Shown here: positions 45,880 to 58,717 of the stretch, piece by piece
How positions within the stretch are numbered: position 1 is the stretch's first letter
How the letters are laid out: each line of letters starts with the position of its first letter
NCBI GenBank assembly: GCA_029817715.1
Contig: JARUPY010000387.1
Location: 7,192,001-7,256,000 of the forward strand
DNA length: 64,000 nucleotides
Reading direction: 5' to 3'
From: Melastoma dodecandrum
Lineage: Eukaryota; Streptophyta; Magnoliopsida; Myrtales; Melastomataceae
The notes under the pieces: generated by a model
Database searches by the model: none
What the model was told of the DNA's origin: nothing
Seen by the model: only the letters and a program-made list of their open reading frames with translations
Program-made: the position numbers and the translations under genes

Positions 45880-46260
45880 CTCATTATGGTCCTCAATGAT
45901 CCAAACAATATCATCCTTTAGTAAAATTCATAATAAGAGCAATGTTCGTCCATCCATCTCATACCCAATATGACATGGACATCATCCATATCTATTAAAT
46001 AAAAAACAAGTTCACTTACCATGGTATATACTTGCACTTCATTGTTGCGGCATGACCTTTACACGTCTTGGGGTAATTTCTCTCAAGAAGTGGTCAACGA
46101 GGGGTACCAAGCATCATTCCATGGCATTTTCTTTTCTTTTGTGAACCTTTTGATGATAAATGAATGACATACCCCAACTTAGGAAACACCCGCGGTTTTA
46201 TGTCCATCTACAAAGACTATATTTTCCATCTTCCAAGTTAATCTCCCTATTCGAGACCCC
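45880..46260 (-). pseudogene. Gypsy protease relic
   Basis: On the minus strand near 45955-46010 the reading DMDDVHVILGMRWMDE corresponds to the C-terminal part of plant gypsy aspartic proteases. The segment is preceded by a decayed reading with stops and frameshifts. The active-site DSG/DTG is not clearly visible. Confidence 0.6.
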
Positions 46261-48479
46261 TCCACTGCATATTTTCTCTCTCCCAATATCTCTCCTCGAA
46301 GATTTTCTCCATATGTGAATTCAGCCTCACACATTTATGTTTATAACCAGTCTCACTCAATCAACACCTTACCTTCCACTAGTTTTCTTCCCACAATGCG
46401 TATCTATGGCATCTCGTTAATTAGAAGTTGTTATAATTATCACAAAATTGATTTATAAGTTCACGCATGTACGTAAAGTGGACTCATTGGGGATTGAATC
46501 TTACCCCTTTTTCCTCTTTTTTAAGGGCTCAACATGCCTTTATATTATGTGATCACTTACCCCTTGCATAATTTACGAGCCTCACCTTTTTGGAAATCAA
46601 ATATCATGACTACTTTCTCCTTTTAAGATATTTATTCTAAGTGTTACCATGTTTTTTTCATGTGGTTGACACATACTTTATTTTGTTCCCCAATGACCAT
46701 TAGCTCGTGAAAGTTAAATTTCATTTCCATTTTCTCTCGTAAGGATTCTTCTAACAAGTGTCCCTATAATTCTATATAATGCCAATAATAATCCCTTCAA
46801 CGCCACCACACATTACCTTTCTCACAATCAAGTCCTATCACTACTCCACTTTATAGATACTTTTTCGATAAGTGACATTGCATGTTATAATTCCAACACA
46901 ACACTTCACATCACCTCTTTTCATCATCCCAATGTTAAAGCATCACAACATTTTACACCGCATCCTCATTTAATTTCCGAGCTCAACACTTTTTCCACTG
47001 TGAAGTTAAAAGGCTCATCCAAATATTACGTCCCTTCTTGCGCATTTTAGCCCGTCACTCTAAGTTTCTTTACAATTCTATATTTTCTCACATACACAAG
47101 ATTAAAAGCACATGTTTTAAATATTTTCCTTTTTCTCAATATTTATTGGAAATTTACCCCTTTTGTTGATGATTGAATTATCTCATGTGCATACCCAACT
47201 AAATATCTCATAGACTTTTCTCAATCAAATCATAAGTATCTTTCCTTCATAATTTCACTTAAGCTCTCTCAATTACTTCTTCTAAGTTGGAGGCCATGTC
47301 TTTTGCTTAGCTTTTCATATCCAATCAATTACACTATTACCTCCATATAATCCACTTCTTATCATTTTTAATTCCCATTAATCATATTATATCACATAAT
47401 TTATGTTCAACCACAAAATACCTTAATCGTTTCCCGTGATCCCACATCATCGTTGAATCGTCATTCATGTCTGAAATTCAATGTTTGTATCCATTACCAT
47501 GTCACTTCACAGACTTGTTGCATTTGCTAAAGAGTCATACTACAATGCATTCTATTTTGTCAAATAATCAATTTACAGTTACTAGTGCATGATTACACGT
47601 CGACACTCATATATTCCACATATAATCTCATCCCTTTTCATATTCTAATATCAATTCTCAACATTTCCCCTTTGATTTTGAGTCCCTTAGTTTACACGCC
47701 CCACCACATGGGTGCAAATTGATTCTCAAAGATTCTCGAAACCTTGTTGGTGTTCCTTTCCTATTGCATGCATTTCTCATCAACCCGTATGATTTCATAG
47801 CAAATGACCAAATACTGGGGGTTATATGCATCTATTTGATCATACACGACTACACATAATCTTGTAATCCATGATCTTCTCCCTACCTTTAAGACATGTG
47901 GAAGCATTTTCAACGCATTTCGAACATTATTAAATAACTTACTATGGTTGATCATTACCATGACAATCCTTTGAAATGTCATGTTAAATGCCATTAATTT
48001 GTAATCTCATTTAGTGTCATTCAGTGTGTGTTAGTGGGGTGGTGTTAATGCCTTGGTAGTGGAGTGTAGTTAATGAATGACCTAATAACTAGGGTAGAGT
48101 AAATGCTTTCTCTAGATCTATCCTAGGACACTATAAAAGGAGAAGCAATCTCCAAATGATGTAAGAGAGAAAAGAAAAAGGGTGTAAGAGAAAGAATCTG
48201 ATCATAAGAAAAGTGAAAGGGTTCGCAAAGCCAAAATATCCTCTCCAAATTTCTTTGTTCCTTGTTTCCAGAAACACTTCGCTGTGTCATAGCAGTTCCA
48301 AAAACCCTTCCTGTGATACAGCAAAGCGCCGCTTTCCAAACAACCCCAACAAATCCATCCATAAAAGAATCACCGTGGTTACGTATGCTCAAAAACATTC
48401 AATTTCACTTGAAATGCTTCATCTATTAGGGACGTGTACTTGTTGACCTACCTCTTATGAGCTTCTAGAGAGCCCATCA
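46261..48479. other. AT-rich anonymous sequence with a possible promoter at 48130
   Basis: 46300-47760 shows no domain on either strand. ACTATAAAAGGAG at 48131-48143, in a stretch otherwise free of frames, is a good plus-strand TATA box and could be a solo LTR promoter. The LTR ends are not identifiable. Confidence 0.3.
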
Positions 48480-49060
48480 GCTTATAGATGGAAAATTTAT
48501 GAGATCTTCATCTTTTTAATCATGGAACAAAATGCTCTGCAACATTTCAATTGATTGACGATCTTCATGATAAGTAGTCTTTGACGATTTACGTCATTCA
48601 TGGCCAGATTATCGAAGTCACTCCAAAGGTTTTACAGCTTTATTGAGATCACCATGTGTGATCCTTTGAACTCTTTGTTTAGGACCTCCGATGCTTCCTT
48701 CTTCAGGATGAATATCCTTGGATAGATGGGTTTGCTCATGGATTGTTGCAGAATCTGCAGAGCCATGACATTCTTCATGATGTTCTCCTTGTATGCCTTC
48801 TGCTCAGTCTCTATGGGATTGTTGACACCATATGTGGGAGCGTTGCTACCTTCTGGGAGAGAGTTGCCTTTTGGAACTTCGTCTTAGCCTTCTTTCACAC
48901 GTTCTCATAAATCTTGCGAAAGAAAAATGAACTCAAAGTGCTCACTATCGAAGATTAGGATTCGGTTGGGAGAAAAAGTGAAGAATATATTGTCAATGAA
49001 TGCAGACATGACCTTATGTGCTATGATACCAATCTTATTGGAGTTGTGTGTGAAAGGATT
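48480..49060 (-). pseudogene. Ty1/copia gag relic (UBN2-type)
   Basis: Minus strand. MSAFIDNIFFTF near 49040, then a decayed ENYDYW-type start region with SEHFEFIFLSQDL, then KENIMKNVMALQILQQSMSK, RIFILKKEASEVLNKEFKG, VISIKL and NLWSDFDNLAMND (about 48600-48810). These correspond to the alpha-helical UBN2/gag-polypeptide region of plant copia elements. Just upstream, minus GGTATCATAGCACATAAG (about 49013-49033) resembles the initiator-tRNA-Met primer site, so the 5' LTR should lie above 49035. Confidence 0.75.
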
Positions 49061-50920
49061 TGATAGAAAAAGAGGGAAAGTGAGAATAAAAAGTGAGGTT
49101 ATGTATTGTCCACAACCTTTTGTAGAATAGCTTGAACTTTCTATAAGCTGTTGCATCTACAAGGGATAAATATGTTTGTGGGGTTTATGTGTTTAGGCTA
49201 CTAATTGCCTTTCTTATACTTTATATCTCTTAAATTGTACCCTAATCTTCAAGCTGATATAACCTCGTAATTGAAGTAGATGTTGTGGTACTTGGTACAT
49301 TTACATACCATTGCAATATAAATCCCCACACAGAAAGCACTTGCAGTTTTCAGCTCTATCTCATTCTCATGTAAGACATGGTGCTAACAACTTCTTGAAT
49401 ATGTTATCATGGTTTGCTCCACTACCAACATGGTTTAACTGGTGTGATACTCATCGTCAGCGTTATGAAAGGTTGAACAATATTGAACAATGGCATTTGA
49501 TGAATCACTACAATCAATGGTAACACTTGCGACAATTGATGACTATTTTTTTCCTAAACCCATATAGGAAGACGAGGCAAATATTAAAACTATCTAAATC
49601 AGGTTATTTCAAGAAAATGGATTTGATTTTCTACCTACTGAAGAAGAAGTCAAACCAAGTTGGAATTTCAATGCACAAAGTCCACATCTAGCGAGAATTT
49701 TAGTGATGAGATTTTCCATCAAGGAGATGACCCAAGATCGTCCACAAGCTCATAACCATATGCGACGAAAAGAAAGAGAGGCTAAAAGACAAACAACAAT
49801 GAATTTTATTTGGACAATTCAAAGACAAGACTAAACTACTATCAAGGAATCTCTCTACATATTTAGCTTTTAGAAAAGTGACGTGACTAAACATCTAGTA
49901 TGTTGTGCAATACTGTTTAAAGTTTCCCTAGCATGTGCAAGCATCAATTATTGATGTATCTTAGAAGTCCTATGTATGTTCCCCTACATCCATTGTAAAA
50001 AACAAGGAAGAAACGGAGAAATCAATAGAAGAAAACAATGGTAACCAAAGTCTCATGGAATTTTAAACCTCTCTCATCTCTTTGAAGCATTAAGGCGGTA
50101 ACCATTCAATGATCAGATCATCTTATTTATTTTAGTTTGTTTTATTCTTATCATGGTATCAACTATTCGAATTCGAGCTATACTATAGAGAAAGGCCCAA
50201 TTAGACCAAGGATCAGATAGGCAATTTCAGTTGTTGAATGGGATAAAATTCACTAGAATGAGGTTCAGTTCAAATCGGGTGGGGACCCCCTACACAGGCA
50301 TATAGCTGCGCACCAGACGGGTTAACTAAGAACGCCCGTACACAACATAACAAAGCTTAATCTCCGTCTCAATAAACGGGCAGTTCCATATCGAAATCAA
50401 TAGCCGGGGAAGCGTACGAGAAGTCCTTAAGCATATCTCCGCATAATTTCATATCTTCATCATTTATCATGATTAGATCATACACATATTTTAAGCTATT
50501 TGGATTAGAAACTTCTTCATGCACTTTATTGAAAGTATCATAGCTTGAATTTATGTTTTCCAAAAAAAGCTGATAGGACCTCTTAAGGCAAGGAAGAGTA
50601 GTGTGTGTGCCTGGCGTGCTGTGAGGGAAATGAAAGGAAAGCTATGAAACCTCCTCTAAGGATGTGTTTAAGAAAACCTCTATACCCAGCTTGTCCAAGA
50701 TATGTGAGATCTTTTGTGATAAATTATATTTAAACCAAAATGAAAAATAAATGTTCAAGGAATAAACCCCTCAGGAGTTTAAAAATGCATTTAGTGTGGC
50801 TAGATGGAGGAACAGAATCTCTATCTAGTATTTGTTTTAAAAAATAACATCCCAATCCATCTCATTGAGACTATAAGAGAGTCTGCCTAGGAACATGGAG
50901 ATTTAGTTTGAGATCTTGCA
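49061..50920. other. Probable copia LTR, then possible pararetroviral leader sequence
   Basis: 49061-49300 is the expected LTR position for the minus copia relic. 49311-49523 (plus) has an open frame rich in Trp/His/Asn without a clear family. TGGTATCA at 50154-50161 followed by GAATTCGAGC is a weak match to the tRNA-Met primer site used by both copia elements and pararetroviruses. Nothing else is recognisable. Confidence 0.3.
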
Positions 50921-50921
50921 A

Positions 50922-51152
50922 TACTGCAAGAAGCCAATAGAAACTTCTTGAGGTCACTCCTTCATAAGGCCTAGTATAGGAATTACCTTAAGTGGTGGCT
51001 CCTTAAGCATGAATTTCTACATATATTCTAAACACTTACTACAAGAAGCTAATAGAAACTTCTTGAGGTCACTCCTTCATAAGGCCCAGTATAGGAATTA
51101 CCTTAAGTGGTTGGCTCCTTAAGCATGAATTTCTACATATATTCTAAACATT
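50922..51152. repeat. 115 bp tandem duplication
   Basis: Copies begin CAAGAAGC(C/T)AATAGAAACTT at 50927 and 51042. Differences are few (CTAG/CCAG, GTGGTGG/GTGGTTGG), so it is relatively recent. Confidence 0.85.
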
Positions 51153-51359
51153 GTTCAAATACTTCACCTGACTTTTGTTATGTGATACTTGTGCAGGTTT
51201 TCTCATGTGGTCTTCTGTGGCATAAGTTGAGTTTCAATTTGCCCGTTCTTGTCCTACCTCTTATATTTCCGCTTAATTAATGCATTTTGATGAAAGGCTA
51301 CCCGTAAAAGTTCAATCATCCGGTCTTTATATCAGAGATCGGTGCATTAAAAATTCAAA

Positions 51360-52190
51360 AACACCACACATCTTCATATTTTTATTTATGTTTTCGATCT
51401 TATCAAAAAGATAATTACCAAACCTTATTGTAGAAGAGAGGTACGTTTTACCATGATTCTACCTTCATAAAATACTCATTCTTTATTTCCTTACTTATTT
51501 CTTTAGATAATTCTTCTTCCTATAGAAGCTCTTCATCTTCTAGTTTAGATTACTCTTATGAAATAAATCATTCCGGTGAAACATACCCAAATAAAATTTG
51601 GGTTACTAAACTACCACTATTAAATCCATATTCAGCTTTCACAAAACAATCATCTGGACAAATCAGGAAGAAAAGAACTCTTGATAAAAGAATAATCATC
51701 ACGCGTGCTTGAATACGTTCAGGCCAGCAAGTTTAGCCTTCATTAGATTTATGCCACTTACACCGAACAATTTGCGACAATTTAGCTTCCTATTCCCAAG
51801 GCAACGGCATTGTACAAGCTATGCATATTTACACTTTGGTGCTATCAGACTTGCACTCACATATCATGGACGAAACTAACTGCCCATAACTACTAGATTT
51901 GCCTTATTGGATAGAGATTTCTAGACTATCAACATGTATATATTAGGACATTGAGGCAACATTAAATGTTGGAACAATTTTCGTGACCTTATATCCTAAC
52001 TTTTACATGTCTCTTCAAGACCCTAGGCTGTTGTGTGCCTTGTAGGTACAAGTCTAAATTGCTGGACCACGCCAAGTCTCGGATTCAATCGAAGCAACTT
52101 TCCACTACCAGATGTCATACCAAGTACATATCCATGCCATTGACTTGAAAGTCCTAGATACAACTGGAGATTTCCTGCCTTTTCTTTTTG
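51360..52190 (+). pseudogene. Endogenous pararetrovirus block A: movement-protein region relic
   Basis: Aligns in direct orientation to 53620-54430. The movement-protein-like core (about 51750-52060) is recognisable by its YFGAIRLAL-like opening and a later FV(T)LYPNF stretch but is full of stops. Family knowledge: Caulimoviridae movement proteins of the 30K superfamily. It is a broken genomic fossil, and the alignment ends sharply near 52190 where orientation flips. Confidence 0.75.
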
Positions 52191-53400
52191 CTTTTCTTTT
52201 ATGTAGTTCCGAATTGTTCAAATATATGTTTTTTGTGAGTTTCCTGCTTTAGATGGTTCACATGGAAGAAGTTCAAATAGGGACTCTAGACAAGTCTTTT
52301 GAGGTAGGAAGCAAGAAAATGGGTATGTGTAAAGACAGATTATCGGGTGCTTGTCGTGTAGAAGATGGAGGAACATCAACACTTTCCCATTTAATCAAAT
52401 CTACCTGCCTTTTAAGCTTAACTATCTCTTCTTGCAGATCTTTCTAGAACTAGAGATTTGTTGTACCTTTTTCAATTTTGTCAATGCTTCCCTCTAATGA
52501 TTGAATTACTTCTAGTGCTTTCTGATGGGTATGCCCAACCTACTTTCAACATTGGTAAACTGATGTTGAACCGTAAAAATTTTGTAATCAATTTCCTTAA
52601 GAAGTTTATTCTGACGGAGGCATTCTCACTTTGTCAATTTAAAATAATCTTCGTGATGTTCTTCTTCTAAGTAGCACCAACAATATATATTCCTGTCAGA
52701 ATTGGAATCTTTACCATATATTTAGCATTATTAACTGTATGTGGCTCCACAAAAGGGAAACCTTGTTATCACATCATGTAGGCTAAAATAGAGGGAACTT
52801 CTACGGTAATAGATTTATCTGGGACCAAGATAATAGAATGTTGTTAATCATTGTTCTTTTTCCATTAAGGAAAGGCTCATAACTTGGCAATGGAGGAGTA
52901 TGTGTCTCTTACGGGGGATATAATTCTTTCTTTTGGGTAATAGAATAATCCACTATCTATTGTCATTTCCATAAATTTTTCCCCAAGGGTCCAACGGATG
53001 GTTCATCGTCAAGATATGTTTTGAAAATGGGGAATAAGCTTGTCCAATTTTCTATTTCTATCTATGTCTAGAAGAAAAGTCATCCTCGTCATTTGAAACA
53101 TACTGGCAGTCACAATCTTCGTCACATTGGGATTGATCAAAGAAACAATGTCATATCTCTCAGGTTTTAATATTTGATATAATTTTGTCCATCAAAATAT
53201 TTGATATAATTCTGCATCAAATCCTTTATCTCTATTGGAACAGAGTTAGTCATAAACATGGTTGGAAACATGGAGGATGCACCAACTGTTTCCTTTTCTA
53301 TACTATTATCAAAGATGATTTCTATTGAACCGTCACGTTTCTTTATCATTCTCAAATTACTTTTTTGGATCGGTCTAGAGCATTAGTGGAGCTTCTCATA
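52190..53400 (-). pseudogene. Endogenous pararetrovirus block: coat-region relic, inverted
   Basis: The reverse complement of this block aligns with 54560-55760. The frame at 53167-53355 (minus) parallels that at 54579-54761 (plus), and CAAAGTGAGAATGC..GAATAAACTTCT is shared in inverted orientation (52600-52640 versus 55235-55275). It carries no intact frame. Confidence 0.75.
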
Positions 53401-53619
53401 GTTGGTAGTGGTAGATTAATATATGAAATTAAATATGAATGTAGGTAGTTCATAGTGATTGATTTGTGAGAGCTGAATATGGATTTAGTGGTGGTAGTTT
53501 AGTATACGAAATTTGATTTGTGTCAGTTTTAGTAGAATGATTTATTTAATACAAGTAATCTAAAATAGAAGATGAAGATGTTCTATAAGAGACATCAGCA
53601 TAATAAAACATAAAAAATT

Positions 53620-55900
53620 ATGCATTATCATGTTTTAAATTTATATTTTTGATCTAATCAGAAAGATGACTACCAAACCTTATTGTGGAAGAAATGTACA
53701 TTCTCCCATGACTCAACCTTTTGAAAACCTTCAGTTACTTCCTTGCCTATTACTTTAGATAATTCTCCTTCTTATAGAATCTCTTCATCCTCTAGTCTAG
53801 ATTATTTCTTATGAAATAAATCAATATGTTGAATCGGACCCCAATTAGATGTCAGACCGTAAACTACCACTACATAATTCATATTCAGCTTTCACAAGGC
53901 CATCACCTGGAAGAAAAATCATAACACTCATAAAACAATAGTCCTATCATGTACTTGAATATATTTAGGCCAATTAGTTTACCAAGCATCATATTTATGA
54001 CACATCAAACTGAGCAATTTGTCACAATACAGTTGCCTACTATTTCCTCAACAATGGCATAGTAAGGGATATACACATTTGCACTTTGGTGCTATTAGAC
54101 TTGCCCTGACATACCATGGATATAAGAGATTGCTTGTGACTGCCAGGATTACCTTGTTGGACAACAGATTTTTGGACTATCAGCACACCTATATTGGGAC
54201 AGTTGAGAAGACTCTGAATGCTAGAACGATCTTTGTGACCTTATATCCTAACTTTTGCATGCTCGTTTGTTTAGTGCCTTGTAGCTACAAATCCATATAG
54301 TTGGACCACGCCAAGTCACAAATTGAATCGAAACAACCCTCTAATATCAGATGTCATACAGAGTGCAATATCATGCCATGGACTTAAAAGTCCCTGATAC
54401 ATCTGGAGATGCTCTATTGATCACTATAGACTACCATCATGCGAGTACTCCTACTTGCATACGTATTCCCAAACAATTTTCACGTGAAGAGTTGTTGAAA
54501 CTTTTGCTAGAAACATAGAATACAAATTACGAGAAATTCCATCAATGCTCTAGACCCATTTAGACAAGTAATTCAAAAATGGTGAGATTGGTCGAGATCA
54601 GTTTTGGCCATTCTGCAGAGCAAGAAACTACGGGTAGATCATCCAAATTTCCAACCATATTTAATGATGAATCCTGTGTCCACAGAAATGAAAGACAGTG
54701 CAGAAATACATCCAATATTTTGATGGACAAGGATCCCAAATTTATTATTTTAAGGATCTAGAGACAAGACATTGTTTCTTTGATTAGTCGTAATGTGATG
54801 AAGATTGTGAACGCATATATGTTTCAGATGATGAGAATGACTATTACTCATAATGTAGGAGAAAGAAGAAAAATGGACAAACTTGTTCTTCAATATTTCG
54901 GCGATATCTTGATGATGACACATTAGTTGGACCCCTTGAAGATTCTGGACATAGTGGACTATTTTATTCCCTGAAATAAAGAAGTTCCTCTTTATTACCT
55001 TGTTTTAAGCCGATCCTTAAATGAAAAAAAAAAAAGAAAAATGACTAGAAGACAATTGTTCCAGATGAAGTTTCTCCACGTTGTGCCTATATGATGCAAC
55101 CAAAAGATTTTCCTCCAATTGAGCACATATAGTTGGTAATGTCAACTATACAACAAAGATTCCAATTCCATCAGGAGTAGATGTTACTTGTGCGACTCAA
55201 ATGAGCAACATAGCTGATGCTGTTCTGAATTGGCAAAGTGAGAATGCTTTGTCTTAGAATAAACTTCTCAGATAAATTGACTACAAAATCTCTACAACCC
55301 AAAATTAACTTACAAATGTTGAAAGCATATTGGACAACATATTGAACTTACCCATCAAAAATCTATGGAAGCAATTCAGGCATTAGAAAGAAGAATTGGA
55401 AAATTTTAAAAAGGTACAACAAATCTCCAATTTTGGAAAGATCCGCCAGAGGAAATAGCTAAGCTCAAGAGGCATATAACTTTGATTAAAGGAGAAAATG
55501 TTACTGCTCCATCCTCTACTAGATCAGCACTGGCAAATATGTATCATTATACAGACCCTTTTTTCCAACGATTTACCTCAAAAGACTTATCCAGAATCTC
55601 TACCAGAAATCCCTCAGTGTGAACCATTTGGACCGGGAAGCTCCCAAAAACATATATTGGGATAATTCGGAAATACATTACGGAAAAGCAAAAAGAAAAG
55701 TCAGAAAAGATACCACAACAGTTAACGGAAAAACCATTATCTAGCACAGAATGGATAGCAAAATCTCAAAACTCATCAGAGTTTGACAATACCCTTTTTG
55801 GACTTTCTTGGACATATCCATCATCAGTTCATTGGTGCTTAAGCTCCTATACAAGAGCACAAGAGAATACAATTTTTTGAAAGAAAGTGTTGTTCTTACA
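53620..55900 (+). pseudogene. Endogenous pararetrovirus block B: movement then coat region
   Basis: The longest clean frame, 54019-54300 (93 codons), is movement-protein-like, with HFGAIRLAL near its start. The region after it, to about 55760, matches the inverted block 52190-53400 and occupies the coat-protein position of caulimovirids, including an acidic stretch near 54790-54850. Stops and frameshifts throughout. Identity is inference from motif and order. Confidence 0.78.
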
Positions 55901-56199
55901 AAGAGAAAGACTTGGCAAGACTTTTTCAACGAATGTTACAGCAACATGTCAGTTTGGGGAATGATTCAATGCTTAAACTGGTGTTTTTATCTTCAATTTC
56001 ATTAGCTATTTCAATGGTGGTACATTGCACTTAAAGAATTTGAAGCTTGGAGCTGTAATGCCTTAACAGATTCAACCAGAAATCAAGAGTACATTAGTTG
56101 AATTATTCTAATGCAAAGAAGTTGTTAAATAGCAATGCACCCCGACATTCATCACTTGCGTCTGTTTTGAGAATTCTAACACCATCTGAGGGAATTGTT

Positions 56200-57010
56200 A
56201 CTAGGAGCTAACTCTTTCGTGCTTCTTTGAGATATGCTAAAGCTACCCTATGTTCTTAAGTCCACTGAAGATCATTCTTCTTCAATTGTTCTTGTAGCAA
56301 TGCAAGCATAGAAGAGATCTTTGGTGCAAAATCTCCAAAATAATTAACAATTCCTAGAAATTGCTACACTTGCTTTTTGTTTAGAATTTCTGTAAATTTG
56401 AGTAATTCTTTTGCAATGTGTGGACCAGCTGAGTAAGTTCCATCTGTGATGTACATACCCAAAAACTGGATTGATGTCTTTGCTAACTCCACTTATTCTG
56501 AAAGCATAATTCCACGTGCGTTAATCAATTCAGAATTTCTTAAGCGGCTCAGCATGTTCAATCATTGTCTAACTAAAGGGGAGAATATCATCAATATAAA
56601 TCAATGCTTGATTCTGAATAAGATGAAAAATTATCATCATCGCTTTCTGAAATACTAAGGGAGCTATATTTAATCCAAATGGTAACAGCCTCCATTGATA
56701 ATGGTAATTTGGACAATTTCCCGACAATTTCTGGATTAATACCAAGTTGGCAAAATCCTGCTTTAACATCAAACTTGGAAAATACTTTTGCTTTTTAAGA
56801 TTGGAGAAAGGGGTATTTCTGTTGGGTAAAGGAAACGTATCACCTTGCACAAAATGATTTAATAGTTGATAATTGATAAGCAATCGTTTCTTTCCTTTGT
56901 TCTGCTCTGATCTTTTGTTAAAGTAAAAAAAGCCTCACATGCCCACTGTGAATTTGATGGCTCAATTAATCCTTGTAATAGCATATTCTCGCACTCTTTC
57001 TCTGCTAACT
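56200..57010 (-). pseudogene. Endogenous pararetrovirus reverse transcriptase relic, inverted
   Basis: The frame at 56569-56883 (minus, 104 codons) contains an RT palm with the LPFGLN and YIDDIL motifs in the order expected for caulimovirid RT; further degenerate RT/RNase H sequence runs down to about 56200. It is opposite in orientation to block B. Both catalytic Asp residues of YIDD are still present, but the frame is short and broken on both sides. Confidence 0.8.
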
Positions 57011-57149
57011 ATAAATCATCAGGAGTCATACCTGAATGACTGGCTTTCGTAGACGGTGGTGACAACCAACCAAGGAGGGAGATCAGAGAAGACGATGAAT
57101 ATTTTATTTTCCTTTCATGTTTTGCTTATCTACTAGTATACAGAACTAA

Positions 57150-58305
57150 ACATGTTATCTAGGATGGTGATTAACCTACTCGTGTAGTTAATTATCCAAA
57201 CCCTTTTCAGAATCAATTAATGAAGTTGATTATCCAAACTCGATTTTCATACTCGATGTTCGCCTGACAACGTCACTTCGCCGGTCGCTTGATCCGTCCT
57301 CTCCAACGACGGGAGATTACCTTGTGACTCGGTCGACGAAACCAAGGTGATGCCATCACCATCCTTGTCGCTCAAACCCATCCATCTCGCATCAGGATGA
57401 GTTGAAGCAAGTTAGTTAATGGCATTGAAGACGCGTTGATTGTCAAGACCCCTCAATGCCACAACTCTCTTGCATTTGGTTGTATTCATTCCCAATAAGC
57501 CATTATGACAAGTATTAAGTCATGCATGCATTTAAACTAACAAAGGAAATATATGAACACTTAGTTTACTTACTCGCATTAATTAAAAATAGAGTACAGG
57601 AGTCAGTTGTCTTTGCATTTAATTCCTTTCAGGGCCACTATAAAAGGTGCCGTGAAAACTCTTTTTAGAATTAATTCATGGAGTTTCATATTTACTTATA
57701 TTCTCTTGTGTTTAATGATTGCATATAACGTCGATCGCCGATTTGTTTGACTTCTTATTCATAAGCAGACTCAGGGACATAGGATCAGAAAAAGGAGAAT
57801 ATGACATAAGATAAGCTTTAGAGATCAGGTTAAATTAGAGGAGTATAGAGATATGCACTAGTAGGTGACAAAGACAACTATTGGCACTTAAAGAATTATT
57901 GTCACTCATATATCACAACGGAGATATAGGTATGCGGGTAATCTATAATATATCGTTACAAACTCGGAAGAATTCTAACAAAGTATAAGAATTGTGGTTA
58001 GTAAACATGAAGCAAAGTGAATTTTAAGGAAGAAATAGAGCGAATCTTTAACGAGCGATAGGGGATTCATAATCCTAGTTTTTCTTTCATTGATTTATTT
58101 TATACTTGCTATTGTCCTTCGTCTATTTCCATTTTTTGCTTGACTCTCAACCACAAACAATTAACACTTTACTCTTGCTACGTTGAAACTTATTTGTTTG
58201 AATATCGACAAAATATTTTGAATAATCATCGTGGGATGACAATCTTTCCTATCATTTACGACTTGTTTTACCCATATACTTGTGTGTGCGTTTTAGAAAG
58301 TAAGC
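57150..58305 (+). repeat. Probable 5' LTR of the Athila element (start uncertain)
   Basis: Placed by the primer site just after it. TATAAAAGG at 57639-57647 is a strong TATA box in a suitable position. No 3' LTR is in the window, so the start cannot be fixed by comparison. Confidence 0.5.
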
Positions 58306-58308
58306 TTT

Positions 58309-58329
58309 TTGCCATCGTTGTCGGGGATT
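58309..58329 (+). promoter_or_regulatory. Athila primer-binding site
   Basis: TTGCCATCGTTGTCGGGGAT, a slightly mutated form of the TGGCGCCGTTGCCGGGGA type used by Athila elements and usually assigned to tRNA-Asp. Confidence 0.7.
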
Positions 58330-58708
58330 GTGCCAGAATTTATTTTGTTATTTTTTACATTAACAAGTGCTTAAATTTAGTCTCTAATTTTCATTTTCAT
58401 TTCGGAGATGTATGCAACACCGTAGAAGTGAAAGTGAGATGCTCTTTGACATTGAGATTGAGCGGACGTTTAGGATGTTAAGAAGTCAGAAGAAAGTAAT
58501 TGCTGACGGAAATAACCTTCTACATGTTGAGGATTCACAATAAAGGACAATACGGGAACATGTGCAGCCAACCTGCAAAATCATGTTGGATTCCTTCATA
58601 AGAGAATCCATGGAGACACGTTCGAGATCAAGCCATCCATTATTCATATGATCGAAAATCCAAATTTGGTGGCGTACAAATGAGGATCTACATTGGCATT
58701 TGACACGT

Positions 58709-58717
58709 TTTGAAGAT
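58709..58717. repeat. 9 bp target site duplication, left copy
   Basis: TTTGAAGAT, identical to 59666-59674, flanking the MULE-type element. Confidence 0.9.
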
